Shown here: positions 10,223 through 19,527 of the stretch, in pieces
How positions within the stretch are numbered: position 1 is the stretch's first letter
Layout: each line of letters begins with the position of its first letter
Assembly: GCF_001486505.1 (NCBI RefSeq)
Contig: NZ_LN909065.1
Span: forward strand, 310,001 to 374,000
Origin: Paenibacillus rubinfantis
Lineage (GTDB): Bacteria; Bacillota; Bacilli; Paenibacillales; Paenibacillaceae
Direction of reading: 5' to 3'
Length of the DNA stretch: 64,000 nt
Made by a program: the position numbers and the translations under genes
Notes under the pieces: model-generated
The model's input: only the letters and a program-made list of their open reading frames with translations
What the model was told of the DNA's origin: nothing
The model's database searches: none

Positions 10223-12946
10223 TTATTGCTTTTCGATTTCAACCAGCTTGTCTCCGTTGAAATACAAAACAATTTTATCATTATTCTGGAGGGATTGCAC
10301 GGATATTGTCGTGTCACCTTGGTGAATATAGGTGTCCGCCGTTACCGCAAATCGATAATTGTTATCCGAGGTACTGGACCGTAATACGATAATTTCTTTG
10401 CTCACCCCGTCATAACGAGAGAACTTGCGTTCCTGCGAGGTCAACACCTTCACAACAACCGAGCTGTTGGTGTCCTTACGAACTTCCACATGATCATTGG
10501 TTGTCAGCGATGTGGTGCTCGTGCTTACCTCGGTCCCCCGCTGAACCTTCACACCATTAGCCAAGGAGTAAGTCTCGACGTTACCGGCAAAAGATTTCAC
10601 CGTCAAAGTCGTACCGTCAACGCTTTGTACCTTGCCTAGCGTCAATTTCACAACTTGTAGCGATACGGCCGTTTGTCCGTTAAACGTCACATCGATGGTT
10701 TGTCCAGCTTTCAGATCGCTGACTTTGATCGCCCCGCCATTTTCGCCGAGCAATACGGCCTGATCCACATAGAACTCGCTGGTTACTCCGCCTGTCGTTA
10801 CCCGAATGCGGCTGTTCGTCGTGTTCACCGAAGCGATTTCGAATTGGATGGAAGTCTTCACCGCTAACGTTTGCAACGCGTCTTGATTTGCCGTCAGCAT
10901 CGCGGTTACCGGGTCACCCGCTTTGATATCAGCTAATGTGGCACTTGCTTTGCCATAGAGGCTGATCGAAGGCGTGGTCCCCTGATAAGGGATTTCAACG
11001 GTTTTCCCGTTGGCCAGCAGGATCGTAATTTTCTTCGTCGACGTATTGGCCGAAACATAAGTGCCTTCGTATTTGTAGGTCACTTCCACATTGACCACAC
11101 GCGAACCTACAACCGTCAAATCAACTCGGCGTCCTTTGGACAGCAGCGCTTCCAACCCGGATAAGGTTGGCGTTGTTGTGTTATAGGTGTATTTCGTTTT
11201 GTCATCAATAACGAAAACATACGGTTTTTCAGCGGCATCCATCACGGTGAGCGCCTTGGTTTTTGCATCATAATTGATCACAGTTGCGTTCGCCAACTGC
11301 TCAGACTGGCGTCCGGTTACGACGATTTTAGTCACTTCATCATCCGGGTTCAAGGTCATATCGACCTTGTCTCCGCCTTTTTCATCGGTGATCAAATCGT
11401 CCAAGGTCGCATCGGCAATCCCGTTAATTTGCACCGTAACATTCTTCGAGAGCCGCTTGATTTCGTCGCGTCCGCTGGCGTTCGTGTAGCTGAGCAGCGT
11501 ATCGCCAACGAGATCCAGCAAGGTCCCCTTCACCGTACGCTCCGTTGCTTGGGTGACTTCTAGGGAAGCCAAGACCCCGTTCTTAACCGAATAGTTGACC
11601 GAAGCCCCTGTGTTCACTTCACCCATTTGATTAAGACGTTGGTTTTGATAAAGCAAAATCGTCTTATCATCAAACTTAAATATTTCCTCACTGCCGCTGG
11701 CGACTTTGATCGTGACGGTTTTTCCAGTGAGGTCCACATTGGAAACCGTACCGCTGCCGGAGACATTCCCTACGGATTGCAGTTGTACGATCACCGGCTT
11801 CTTCTCGGCGGTAAACGTTTCGCGTTGGACCACGACCGTACTTTCCGACGTAAGATCGCTTGCCTTGATGGCATTCCCATACTGGTCAACAAAAGACGTG
11901 TTATTATCGTACGTTAAGGTCAATGGAGTGTTGTTTACCAACAATAGCAATTGATTATTCCCGAGGTTCCGCAGCAATGTTCCTTCCGAACGTTCCAGTT
12001 GCTGGTTCGCATCCGTTACTTCCACGTAAGCCGCAGAGCCCACCTTATCAACTACCAGCAATTTGGTGTAGAGCTTCAATGCGCTTTGGGTCGTTCTCAC
12101 TTCGGAATCCTTCGTAAAATAAACCGAACGGTTGTCCAGCGTAAAGCTTCTCATTTGACCGTTCGTATACAACGTCAGCTTGCTGTCCGTCAGTTGGGTT
12201 ACAATCCCTTCGTAAACGTTGGCATATCCCGGGTTTACGTATTCGCCGCCGCGGCTGAAGAAGGTTGCGATTTGAGCCCGCGTTACTTTGCCAAGCGGAT
12301 CAAAGCGGTTGCCTTCCACCCCTTTGGTCAGGTTCAGTTGAACTGCGACATTCACATACCCACGGGCGTTCGCAGAAATGCTCGATTGATCGGCAAAACC
12401 GGTTGACATGGACGCCGAGGCTTTCGCTTCCGTATCCTTACCTAAGGCACGAACAAGAATCTTCGCAACCCATTCCCGAGAAGCCTTCTTCTCGCCCCAC
12501 GCTTCGCTATCCTTCATGGCCGCGATCTCTTCATTTTTATCGATCAAATTCTTCGAAAGTGCCAGTTCCAAATAAGGTTTAAAATAATTGCCGACTTTGA
12601 GGTCTGCCGGAGCACCGGAGCCGCTGCCCAACTGGGAATCCAGGTTCATAAACCGGATCGCCATCGTAATCGCTTCCTGTTGAGTTACGTTATCGCCCGG
12701 CCGGAATTTTCCGGCATCGCCAAGCAGAATCCCTTCAGACGCCAGCTTGTAGATATGCTTCTCCGCCCAAAATCCGCTCTGTACGTCACTGAACAAAGAA
12801 ACCGAAGCAACGTTCTGCGAAGTGGTTACGGCTGGTGTTTCCTCGGCAAATGCGGCCGTTGTTCCGCCTAAGCACATGGCCGTGACCAGCATGGCGGACA
12901 CCGCTCTTTGAGTACTGCGTTTAAACGAACGTTTATATGATGCCAT
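10223..12946 (-). CDS. Large secreted S-layer-homology (SLH) protein
   Basis: A 907-residue exported protein. The start MASYKRSFKRSTQRAV leads into a signal peptide with a hydrophobic core and AFAEE cleavage region near residue 35. SLH repeats follow: one at about 50-100 (LFSDVQSGFWAEKHI, FRPGDNVTQQEAI), a weaker middle one, and one at about 180-235 (FADQSSISANARGYV, FDPLGKVTRAQIATFF). SLH domains bind pyruvylated wall polysaccharide. The remaining ~670 residues are Thr/Val-rich, beta-strand-like repeats of about 70-90 residues with recurring GKTV and DGTTLTV-like turns; no catalytic motif was seen. Start chosen for the GAAAGGAAG site. Probably an S-layer or wall structural protein; it follows two cell-wall amidase pairs. 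Confidence 0.9.
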   Translation of the reverse strand: MASYKRSFKRSTQRAVSAMLVTAMCLGGTTAAFAEETPAVTTSQNVASVSLFSDVQSGFWAEKHIYKLASEGILLGDAGKFRPGDNVTQQEAITMAIRFMNLDSQLGSGSGAPADLKVGNYFKPYLELALSKNLIDKNEEIAAMKDSEAWGEKKASREWVAKILVRALGKDTEAKASASMSTGFADQSSISANARGYVNVAVQLNLTKGVEGNRFDPLGKVTRAQIATFFSRGGEYVNPGYANVYEGIVTQLTDSKLTLYTNGQMRSFTLDNRSVYFTKDSEVRTTQSALKLYTKLLVVDKVGSAAYVEVTDANQQLERSEGTLLRNLGNNQLLLLVNNTPLTLTYDNNTSFVDQYGNAIKASDLTSESTVVVQRETFTAEKKPVIVQLQSVGNVSGSGTVSNVDLTGKTVTIKVASGSEEIFKFDDKTILLYQNQRLNQMGEVNTGASVNYSVKNGVLASLEVTQATERTVKGTLLDLVGDTLLSYTNASGRDEIKRLSKNVTVQINGIADATLDDLITDEKGGDKVDMTLNPDDEVTKIVVTGRQSEQLANATVINYDAKTKALTVMDAAEKPYVFVIDDKTKYTYNTTTPTLSGLEALLSKGRRVDLTVVGSRVVNVEVTYKYEGTYVSANTSTKKITILLANGKTVEIPYQGTTPSISLYGKASATLADIKAGDPVTAMLTANQDALQTLAVKTSIQFEIASVNTTNSRIRVTTGGVTSEFYVDQAVLLGENGGAIKVSDLKAGQTIDVTFNGQTAVSLQVVKLTLGKVQSVDGTTLTVKSFAGNVETYSLANGVKVQRGTEVSTSTTSLTTNDHVEVRKDTNSSVVVKVLTSQERKFSRYDGVSKEIIVLRSSTSDNNYRFAVTADTYIHQGDTTISVQSLQNNDKIVLYFNGDKLVEIEKQ

Positions 12947-13019
12947 CAAATTCTTCCTTTCTACAAAAAAGATCTCTTTACCCATTCGACGGCAGACGGG
13001 CGAGTTCCTCCCCAATTCC

Positions 13020-13613
13020 TTAATTTCTTGACAATGGATGCGTCAGTTCGACATGGCCCATAAGCGTATCCACGGGAGCCCCGTCAACCAGCAAATCGAT
13101 CCCTTGCACTTCATTGAATTGGAACAAGGTCTTTTTCAGCGCATCGAGAGCGAGCGCTTCCCCACCCGCACCAAGGCGCGCTTCATCAGGCAGCGACAAG
13201 TCGACGGTTACCGTTCCGTCCTTGAAATCGGCGGAATGAAACTCCACTTTACTCCACAAGGAGAACTGCGTGGTGTTGCTTGGGGTTTGCAGCGATTGGA
13301 GGGCCGCCAGATATTTGTCCCCTTCCGCCTGGAAAGTGATCTCGCGACGAACTTGAGTTAACTCCAGCATTTGATCATCCGTAAAATACGTATCGATCGT
13401 TTCCGTCATTGGCTGCGATTGATTTGTCCCGCCGGCTCCCTGCGATGCATCCGCATCCTGCGGCGTCGTTACGTTCGAATCTTGAGCGTTCTGTTGATTG
13501 GTCTCTGCATTCCCCGCACCCGCATTAGGCGAGGCCTGCGGTTTCTGCCCACAGCCGCTGCTCAAGGCGAGCAGAAGAACCAAAACTCCCAAGATATAGC
13601 TTTTTTTGTTCAC
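13020..13613 (-). CDS. GerMN-domain lipoprotein, copy 1
   Basis: A 197-residue lipoprotein. The lipobox LALSSGC places the lipidated cysteine at about C21. A ~60-residue Gln/Asn/Ala-rich linker follows, then a GerMN domain (IDTYFTDDQMLELTQVRREI, with LGAGGEALALDALKKTLFQF and VDGAPVDTLMGHVEL). GerM-type domains occur in sporulation and wall proteins of Firmicutes and probably bind glycan or partner proteins. The start is a GTG at 13613 with GGAGGAAG upstream; the ATG at 13730 lies inside the preceding amidase gene. It is about 38% similar by eye, block for block, to the lipoprotein at 15692-16300; the pair is part of a two-gene duplication. Confidence 0.88.
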   Translation of the reverse strand: MNKKSYILGVLVLLLALSSGCGQKPQASPNAGAGNAETNQQNAQDSNVTTPQDADASQGAGGTNQSQPMTETIDTYFTDDQMLELTQVRREITFQAEGDKYLAALQSLQTPSNTTQFSLWSKVEFHSADFKDGTVTVDLSLPDEARLGAGGEALALDALKKTLFQFNEVQGIDLLVDGAPVDTLMGHVELTHPLSRN

Positions 13614-13638
13614 GGTTACTTCCTCCTTCGCCCGGCAA

Positions 13639-15111
13639 TCACTGAAGGCCGAGATATTCTTTGATGCCGTCAACGATGCCTTGAGCAACCTTATTGCGGT
13701 ATTCGTCGGTTGCCAGGAGCGCATCGTCATTCTTGTTGCTTAAGTACCCGCATTCCAGAAGCACGGCTGGCATCGTCGTTTCCCGAGTCACGTGCAGGCT
13801 TTGCGTGCGGACCTTTCGATCGGCCAAACCGGAGGCTTGAACCAGATGCTTATGCATGACTTTCGCTAAATCCAGGCTTGCTGCCCGGGTATAGTAAGTT
13901 TCCACGCCGCTGGCCGTACTGGAACCGGAGTTCGCGTGTACGGAGATGAAGATATCCGCGTTTGCCTTTTCGGCGATTTTCACCCGATCCTGTAACGTCG
14001 GATACGTATCGCTTTGGCGCGTCAGCACGAGGTTGATGTTGGGTTCATTCTGCAGCAGCTGCTGCACTTTCAGAACGACTGCCAGGTTAAAGTCCTTTTC
14101 CTTCTTTTTCGTAACGCTGATCGCTCCTGGGTCGCTGCCTCCATGGCCGGCGTCCAGTACAACCGTCTTCTTCCCGTCACCGCCGGAGGCTCCCCCTTGG
14201 CTTGGGTCCACGTTCAAATTCACGACGATCAAACCGTCGTTTTCGTTGATCAGTTGGTAATTCACCTTATAGTTCAAATCCAGTACGACACGTACGGTCG
14301 AGGGATTATTGCTGAACATGGCGTATCTGACCTTGGAAACATCGGGATAATCCGTTACCTCGATGGCTCCACTTTTGTTCACGTCGAGCGGAGCTCCGTT
14401 TGCCAACGTTTCAGCGAATTGCGCTTGCGGGAAGTCAATGACCAGTCGTTCTGGACCACTCATCGTAAAAATGGTTGGCGTCACATTCTGATCCACCGCA
14501 ATCATCAGGCTGTTGTTGCTAAACCCGATCCCGGTCACTTGGGCTAGGTTGTTGGCCGTATCCGTTGGCGGCACAACCGTACCCGGTTGCGATCCATCGG
14601 TCCCTGTACCGCTATCGGTGCCGGTGTCGTTGCCGGAACCAGCATTGCCTGTATTCCCGCTGCCGCTGCCCGAACTAGGCGTTGTTAAATAGGCCGCTTT
14701 GGCCGCGTTGTCCCAAGACACCTGCAGCCCCATCTGCTCGCTGACGAAACGCATCGGTACGAGGGTTGTATCCTCGACAAGCCTTGGCGCTACCGCCAGT
14801 TTGAACTCGCTGCCGTTAACGGAAGCGGTTGTTTTGTTGACGTTGAGAATAAGCGTTGTCCCCGATTGCTTTATGGTTACCGTGCTCGTCTTTTTCTCCC
14901 AGTTGACGTCAAAACCCAGCTCCTCCGCGACGACACGAATTGGAATCATCACATTTCCATTCACATTTTGAACTTGTCCATTTTTGGGCAAAGCGAGCGC
15001 TTTCCCATCCAGATAAATCGTTGTGCTGCCCGACGCGGCATGTCCCGTTTGCGCCATCACCAACAGCAGCATCCAGGCGAACATCAGCGCCGCCAAACCT
15101 TTTTTCTTCAT
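13639..15111 (-). CDS. N-acetylmuramoyl-L-alanine amidase, copy 1
   Basis: Zinc amidase that cuts the MurNAc-L-Ala bond of peptidoglycan, exported (signal peptide to about residue 26, TGHAAS). Domains in order: a copper-amine-oxidase-N-type stalk domain (about 30-145, with VMIPIRVVAEELGF and LVPMRFVSEQMGL), a Gly/Ser/Thr linker, an AMIN domain (about 190-300), and an Amidase_3 catalytic domain (about 315-490). Zinc ligands are visible in DAGHGGSDPGA, the Glu of KEKDFNLA, SVHANSG, and the catalytic Glu in LLECGYLSN. It overlaps nothing and is followed 25 bases later by the copy-1 GerMN lipoprotein. Confidence 0.94.
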   Translation of the reverse strand: MKKKGLAALMFAWMLLLVMAQTGHAASGSTTIYLDGKALALPKNGQVQNVNGNVMIPIRVVAEELGFDVNWEKKTSTVTIKQSGTTLILNVNKTTASVNGSEFKLAVAPRLVEDTTLVPMRFVSEQMGLQVSWDNAAKAAYLTTPSSGSGSGNTGNAGSGNDTGTDSGTGTDGSQPGTVVPPTDTANNLAQVTGIGFSNNSLMIAVDQNVTPTIFTMSGPERLVIDFPQAQFAETLANGAPLDVNKSGAIEVTDYPDVSKVRYAMFSNNPSTVRVVLDLNYKVNYQLINENDGLIVVNLNVDPSQGGASGGDGKKTVVLDAGHGGSDPGAISVTKKKEKDFNLAVVLKVQQLLQNEPNINLVLTRQSDTYPTLQDRVKIAEKANADIFISVHANSGSSTASGVETYYTRAASLDLAKVMHKHLVQASGLADRKVRTQSLHVTRETTMPAVLLECGYLSNKNDDALLATDEYRNKVAQGIVDGIKEYLGLQ

Positions 15112-15351
15112 CCGTCACCCCTACCATCCTAGAATTTTTGCCTCATGATGACCGATGACGATTCACTTGCGTTCCGACATCACCAGACGACATATTAGAC
15201 GCCAAAAGCCATGGAAAGTTGCGAAATTATGGCATTTTTCTGCTTAACTTTTGCCAGCGCTTCCTACGAAAATCCTTGGTTTCCTGAAAGCGGAAAAAGA
15301 CGCCTCCGGGGCGCCTTTAACTTGAGGGTTTGGTTGCCTCGTTCGCCACGG

Positions 15352-15536
15352 CTAACGGACCTCAGAGCCGTTATTGGCTTTACTCTCGGGTAGTTCATCC
15401 CCTAACGGACTGAAATGACCTTATTTGCTGTAATTTCCACCCGACAGCTCCTAAAAGGTCATAATAACGCCGTCTGAGTCCGTTACATCGGGAAATCCTC
15501 GGGAAATAGCGAAATAACGGCTCTCCGGTCCGTTAC
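15352..15536. repeat. Array of four TAACGG palindromes
   Basis: In the 580-base gap before amidase copy 1 there are four imperfect 21-bp palindromes of the form TAACGG-N9-CCGTTA, centred at 15363, 15413, 15475 and 15525 (steps 50, 62, 50). The first and fourth are near-identical inverted copies (the fourth read on the other strand); the second and third also form an inverted pair sharing AATGACCTTATT-like and AAGGTCATAATAA-like sequence. The whole block is thus a long broken inverted repeat. No gene is present. Confidence 0.75.
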
Positions 15537-15589
15537 AAGTAGTTACAATCCCCGCCCCACCACTCTTTTGGGCATGATCTCAATCCAAA

Positions 15590-15682
15590 CAAAAGAAGAG
15601 CGCTTCAAGGCCAGAGGGTGAAAGGATTCTGTGAGAACCCATCAGAACCTTTTACACGGCGGCCTTCCCGCGCTCTTCTACA
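15590..15682 (-). terminator. Large hairpin terminator after GerMN copy 2
   Basis: Minus strand AGAAGAGCGC, then AAGGCC, pair with GGCC TT and GCGCTCTTCT across about 90 bases with an internal AAAGG/CCTTT hairpin, followed by TTTTGTTT. It closes the upstream amidase/GerMN unit, so the two duplicated units are probably separate transcripts. Confidence 0.7.
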
Positions 15683-15691
15683 TTCAATCAT

Positions 15692-16300
15692 CTACCGGCT
15701 CATCGGATGTTCCAGATCGACGTGGCCCATCAACGATTCGACCTGCTCCCCATCCAACGTCAGCTCGATTTGCTTCACTTCGTCAAACTGGAACATCGTC
15801 TTCTTCAGCGCTTCAAGAGCCAGCGACTCTCCACCTGCACCAAGGCGTGCTTCGTCCGGCAGGCGGATGTCAAGATTCAGTTGACCATTCGCCGCGTCGA
15901 ACTTCACGGTATTCAGGATCACTTTCTCCCAGAGGGACAGAAGGTCGTCATCCGCCTGTTGCAACGCCGCAAAGGCGCTTGCGTATTTGCTCTGTTCCGC
16001 CGAAAATTCAATCTCGCGCGCCTTCTGCTTCAACTCCAGCAGATCATTGTCGGTAAAGTATACTTGGATCGTTATTTTCTCCGATGCCGCCACTGGCGTC
16101 GTTGCATTGGCATCGCTCGCTTCATTCGCACCGTTCCCAGCGCCCTGAACCTCCTGCAACTCGGTTCCCTGTGCACCGCCGCTCAGCGCACCATTCAATT
16201 CATTTACCTGATCCGGCGGCGAAGCAGCCGGTTTGTTCCCACATCCTGCGGCTACTCCCAACATGGCGACCATCGCCAGCAAAATCATTCCTTTTTTCAT
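15692..16300 (-). CDS. GerMN-domain lipoprotein, copy 2
   Basis: A 202-residue lipoprotein with lipobox LGVAAGC (lipid at about C20), a low-complexity Gly/Asn/Ala linker, and a GerMN domain (ITIQVYFTDNDLLELKQKAREI; LGAGGESLALEALKKTMFQF; LDGEQVESLMGHVDLEHPMSR). The block LPDEARLGAGGE is identical in copy 1. The start MKKGMILLAM is chosen because AAGGGGG lies upstream; the ATG at 16342 overlaps the amidase stop. It follows amidase copy 2 by 38 bases and ends at a large terminator. Confidence 0.88.
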   Translation of the reverse strand: MKKGMILLAMVAMLGVAAGCGNKPAASPPDQVNELNGALSGGAQGTELQEVQGAGNGANEASDANATTPVAASEKITIQVYFTDNDLLELKQKAREIEFSAEQSKYASAFAALQQADDDLLSLWEKVILNTVKFDAANGQLNLDIRLPDEARLGAGGESLALEALKKTMFQFDEVKQIELTLDGEQVESLMGHVDLEHPMSR

Positions 16301-16338
16301 GCCGCTTGCCCCCTTGTCGATTCGGCCTCTGCGTTCTG

Positions 16339-17853
16339 TCATAGGCCCAGATATTCTTTAATACCCGCGGCAACACCTTCTGCAACACGCTGTTGGAATT
16401 CCTCAGTATACATCAGGTTTGCATCGTTTTTGTTGCTAAGGTATCCGACTTCCAGCAGGACAGCCGGCATTTTCGTTTCCCGGGTGACGTGCAGACTGCT
16501 CTTCCGAACTCCCCGGTCTGCCAGCCCCGTCGCTGTGACCAAATGCCGGTGCATCACATTCGCGAGCGGGATGCTTTCGTCCCGAGTGTAATACGTTTCC
16601 GAACCGCTGGGGTTACTTGGCGGATCGATGCTGTTCCCATGAATCGAGACGAACACTGAAGCCCCTAGATCATTTGCAACCTTCACCCGGTCTTGCAGTG
16701 ACATCGTAACATCGGTCGTACGCGTCATAACCACATCTAAATTAGCTTCCTGCCGAAGCAACGCCTCAACTTTCAGCGCTACCGCCAGGGTAAATTCTTT
16801 CTCCTGTTTCTTGGTGATACTGATCGCACCCGGTTGGCTTCCGCCATGCCCCGCGTCGATCACGACGACCGGACGGCCGTTTCCGCCCAAGCTATTCCCC
16901 GGAACGGCAGCCCCTTGAGTTAAGTCAACGGTTATCAGACCGTCGTCAAGGTTGGTTACCGTAAACTCCACGCTCCGATTCAAATCTATCACGATCCGTA
17001 CCGTTGACGGAGCCGTACTAAACAGAGAGTATCGGATCTGAGATACGTCCGGATAGTCGCTGACTGCAAACTGCCCCATCTGTGTGACGTCCAAAGGATG
17101 AATTTCGCCAAAGGTCGACGCAAAATCGGCGTTTGGAATATCAACAACAAGCCGATCGGGGCCGGTCATTTTAAACACGTTTGGCGTTACACTGCCGGAA
17201 ACAGCCAACATCAAGCGATTTTCGCTGAAGCTGATGCCTTCGATGAACGCAGTGGAATTCTCGATGGAACCCCCAGTTGATGCTCCCGGAACGTATGTAT
17301 GATTATCCCCCGTCGCCGGTTGCCCTGCCGGAACGCTGTTAGGGGTTCCCTGATCAGGAGCTTGACTTACATTACCCGGAACGACGCCGCCGTCGGAACC
17401 GCCTGCAGGACTGGTCAAATACGCGGATTTCGTCGCATTATCCCAACTGACCTGCATCCCCATCTGTTCACTGACAAAACGCAGCGGTACAAGCGTTGAG
17501 TCCTCCTGCAGATAAGGAGCGCTGTTCAGCTTAACCGTCTGACCGCCGACCGTAGCCGTAGTTTGGCCAAGCGTCAGCTTGAGCTCCGTCCCCTCCTGCG
17601 AGATCGTTATCGTCCCGCTCTTCTTCTCCCAGGCCACCTGGTACCCAAGACCTTCGGCAACCACGCGCAGCGGCACCATCACGTTGCCTCCCACGATACC
17701 GGCCTGGGCCCCGGCAGGCTGCTGCAACTCCTGACCGTCAAGGATAATATGCGTCCCGGAGGATTCCGATGAGGCCGCGAAGGCGTCTTTTGCCAATCCC
17801 GGAAAAACCAGCAAGCCAACCAACATAAACATCATCAAGCCAAGCTTCTTCAT
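16339..17853 (-). CDS. N-acetylmuramoyl-L-alanine amidase, copy 2
   Basis: A 504-residue exported zinc amidase with the same domain order as copy 1: signal peptide (AFAAS near 28), stalk domain with VMVPLRVVAEGLGY and LVPLRFVSEQMGM, linker, AMIN domain (about 205-315), and Amidase_3 (about 330-504). Zinc/catalytic motifs DAGHGGSQPGA, KEFTLA, SIHGNS and LLEVGYLSN are all intact. The identity to copy 1 is highest in the catalytic and stalk domains and lowest in the linkers. AGGGAT lies before the ATG. The region upstream to 18030 is the exon flank of the group II intron and must hold the promoter, which I could not place confidently. Confidence 0.94.
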   Translation of the reverse strand: MKKLGLMMFMLVGLLVFPGLAKDAFAASSESSGTHIILDGQELQQPAGAQAGIVGGNVMVPLRVVAEGLGYQVAWEKKSGTITISQEGTELKLTLGQTTATVGGQTVKLNSAPYLQEDSTLVPLRFVSEQMGMQVSWDNATKSAYLTSPAGGSDGGVVPGNVSQAPDQGTPNSVPAGQPATGDNHTYVPGASTGGSIENSTAFIEGISFSENRLMLAVSGSVTPNVFKMTGPDRLVVDIPNADFASTFGEIHPLDVTQMGQFAVSDYPDVSQIRYSLFSTAPSTVRIVIDLNRSVEFTVTNLDDGLITVDLTQGAAVPGNSLGGNGRPVVVIDAGHGGSQPGAISITKKQEKEFTLAVALKVEALLRQEANLDVVMTRTTDVTMSLQDRVKVANDLGASVFVSIHGNSIDPPSNPSGSETYYTRDESIPLANVMHRHLVTATGLADRGVRKSSLHVTRETKMPAVLLEVGYLSNKNDANLMYTEEFQQRVAEGVAAGIKEYLGL

Positions 17854-18033
17854 TCGTTAATCCCTACCCCACCCTCGTATTTTGCCGAATCAAGAACTTC
17901 ATTGGCGGATACGCCTTGCCTTTCGGCACCGTAACCTTTTGTAAACGCCAACTTCCCCAAAACGCTGCTAATTACTTCCATAATATCAGAAAAAGCGCAG
18001 CCCTGATAGACTCATATTTTCATAGATTGAATC

Positions 18034-18108
18034 GGGTAGGAGGCTACCCATTAATTGAGTAGCCGACCTCCCACACCACCGTACGTACCGTTCGGTATAC
18101 GGCGGTTC
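18034..18108 (-). ncRNA. Group II intron domains V and VI
   Basis: Minus strand ACCGCCGTA pairs with TACGGTGGT around an inner CCGAACGG hairpin (domain V, about 18071-18108). It is followed by GGCTAC ... GTAGCC enclosing an A-rich loop (domain VI, about 18034-18070), which should hold the branch-point A. Confidence 0.75.
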
Positions 18109-18114
18109 CTAAGT

Positions 18115-19527
18115 TTACGCAGTTACTTGTCGATAATAATCCGAGAAGAAGAGAAATCCTAAGCCCTTGAGGGTGTTATTTCCGAGGGACTTCGAGAGGA
18201 CGGGGCTATTGGAGATTCTCCAGTAGCCCTTTCTCGTGTTTGCGTATTCCCATGCTTTTTGTCCTTGGATTCCGAGCGATTGCAGTTTCTCGAATTTCGT
18301 CCTCACTCGTTTCCACTGCTTCCAGAAGATCATGCGAATCCGCCTTCTCATCCATTCATCCGTGGATTGGAGCATACTTTTCATATCCGCTATTTTGTAG
18401 TAGTTGATCCACCCCATGATGTAGCGTCTAAGCTTTTCGGCTCGTTCTTCATTTCCCATCCCGTTGCTTCTGGACGTGAGCTCCTTTACTTTGGCTTTCA
18501 TCTTGGCAGCGGATTTCGGATGAATGCGGACTCGTGTCTCTCCTTTCCTTTTGTAGAAGGAGAACCCAAGAAATTTAACCTTCCACGCCTCGTCCACCAC
18601 TGTCTTTTCCCGGTTCACTTTGAGAAACAACTTCTTTTCAATGAAGGGAAGAATGTTCTCCAGTGTCCGTTCCGCGCTCCTTTTGCTTTTGTTGAAGATC
18701 AGGAGATCGTCCGCATAGCGCACGAAGCGGTGCCCGCGGCTTTCCAGTTCCTTGTCCAGTTCGTTCAGCATAATGTTGCTGAGAATTGGACTCAGATTGC
18801 CCCCTTGCGGTACGCCGATTTCCGTATCCTCGAAGCGGTGCTTCACGACAACGCCGGCTTTCAGGTACTTGTGGATGAGCGAGATGACCCGCCCGTCTTT
18901 AATGGTTCGGGATAAGACTTCCACCAATTTGCTTTGGTTAACGGTGTCAAAGAATTTCTCCAAGTCCATATCGACCACGTATTTGTACCCTTCTTCGATG
19001 TTTGATTGGCTTCTCTGAATAGCGTTATGTGCGCTTCTCTTGGGTCGGAATCCGAAACTGTTCTCCGAAAACTGTTTTTCGTAGATCGGGGTAAGCACTT
19101 GAGCGATCGCCTGTTGGATAACTCGGTCAACAACCGTAGGAATTCCCAGGTTTCTCTTCTTTCCGTTCTCTTTCGGGATTTCTACCCTTCGAACAGGATT
19201 CGGACGGTAGGTTCCGTCCAGAATGGATTCCTTGATGGTTTCTCCGTTCTCTCGGAGATATTGTAGAAGTTCATCTACTCCCATCCCGTCGATTCCGTGA
19301 GATCCTTTGTTAGTTTTGACCCGCTTGAACGCTTCGTTCATGTTGTCTCTGCTAACGATTTTCTCAAGCAACTCGTCCTTCGACTCGGTTGCGTCGGTGC
19401 TGTCGGTTTCAGGTATCCGCTCAGGACTGTGCGCTCCCGCATATTCTCCATGTTCCGCATGTACGTTTTGCGTCGAGCCTTCTCTTCGAAGTTGGCTGCA
19501 CTTGACTCCTGTTTCGGTACCATTCAT
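18115..19527 (-). CDS. ltrA: Group II intron reverse transcriptase/maturase
   Basis: A 470-residue intron-encoded protein that helps splice the intron and reverse-transcribes it during retrohoming. The reverse transcriptase domain spans about 60-330 with GIPTVVDRVIQQA, FGFRPKRSAHNAI, the catalytic FVRYADDLLIF (YADD 271-274) and GVPQGGNLSPILSN. The maturase X domain follows (LRRYIMGWINYYKIADMK). The protein ends at LGFLFFSDYYRQVTA with no HNH endonuclease, as in class C. ATG 19527 has AAGGAGG upstream; the frame extends further without a ribosome site. No frameshift is seen, so the intron may be mobile. Confidence 0.95.
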   Translation of the reverse strand: MNGTETGVKCSQLRREGSTQNVHAEHGEYAGAHSPERIPETDSTDATESKDELLEKIVSRDNMNEAFKRVKTNKGSHGIDGMGVDELLQYLRENGETIKESILDGTYRPNPVRRVEIPKENGKKRNLGIPTVVDRVIQQAIAQVLTPIYEKQFSENSFGFRPKRSAHNAIQRSQSNIEEGYKYVVDMDLEKFFDTVNQSKLVEVLSRTIKDGRVISLIHKYLKAGVVVKHRFEDTEIGVPQGGNLSPILSNIMLNELDKELESRGHRFVRYADDLLIFNKSKRSAERTLENILPFIEKKLFLKVNREKTVVDEAWKVKFLGFSFYKRKGETRVRIHPKSAAKMKAKVKELTSRSNGMGNEERAEKLRRYIMGWINYYKIADMKSMLQSTDEWMRRRIRMIFWKQWKRVRTKFEKLQSLGIQGQKAWEYANTRKGYWRISNSPVLSKSLGNNTLKGLGFLFFSDYYRQVTA

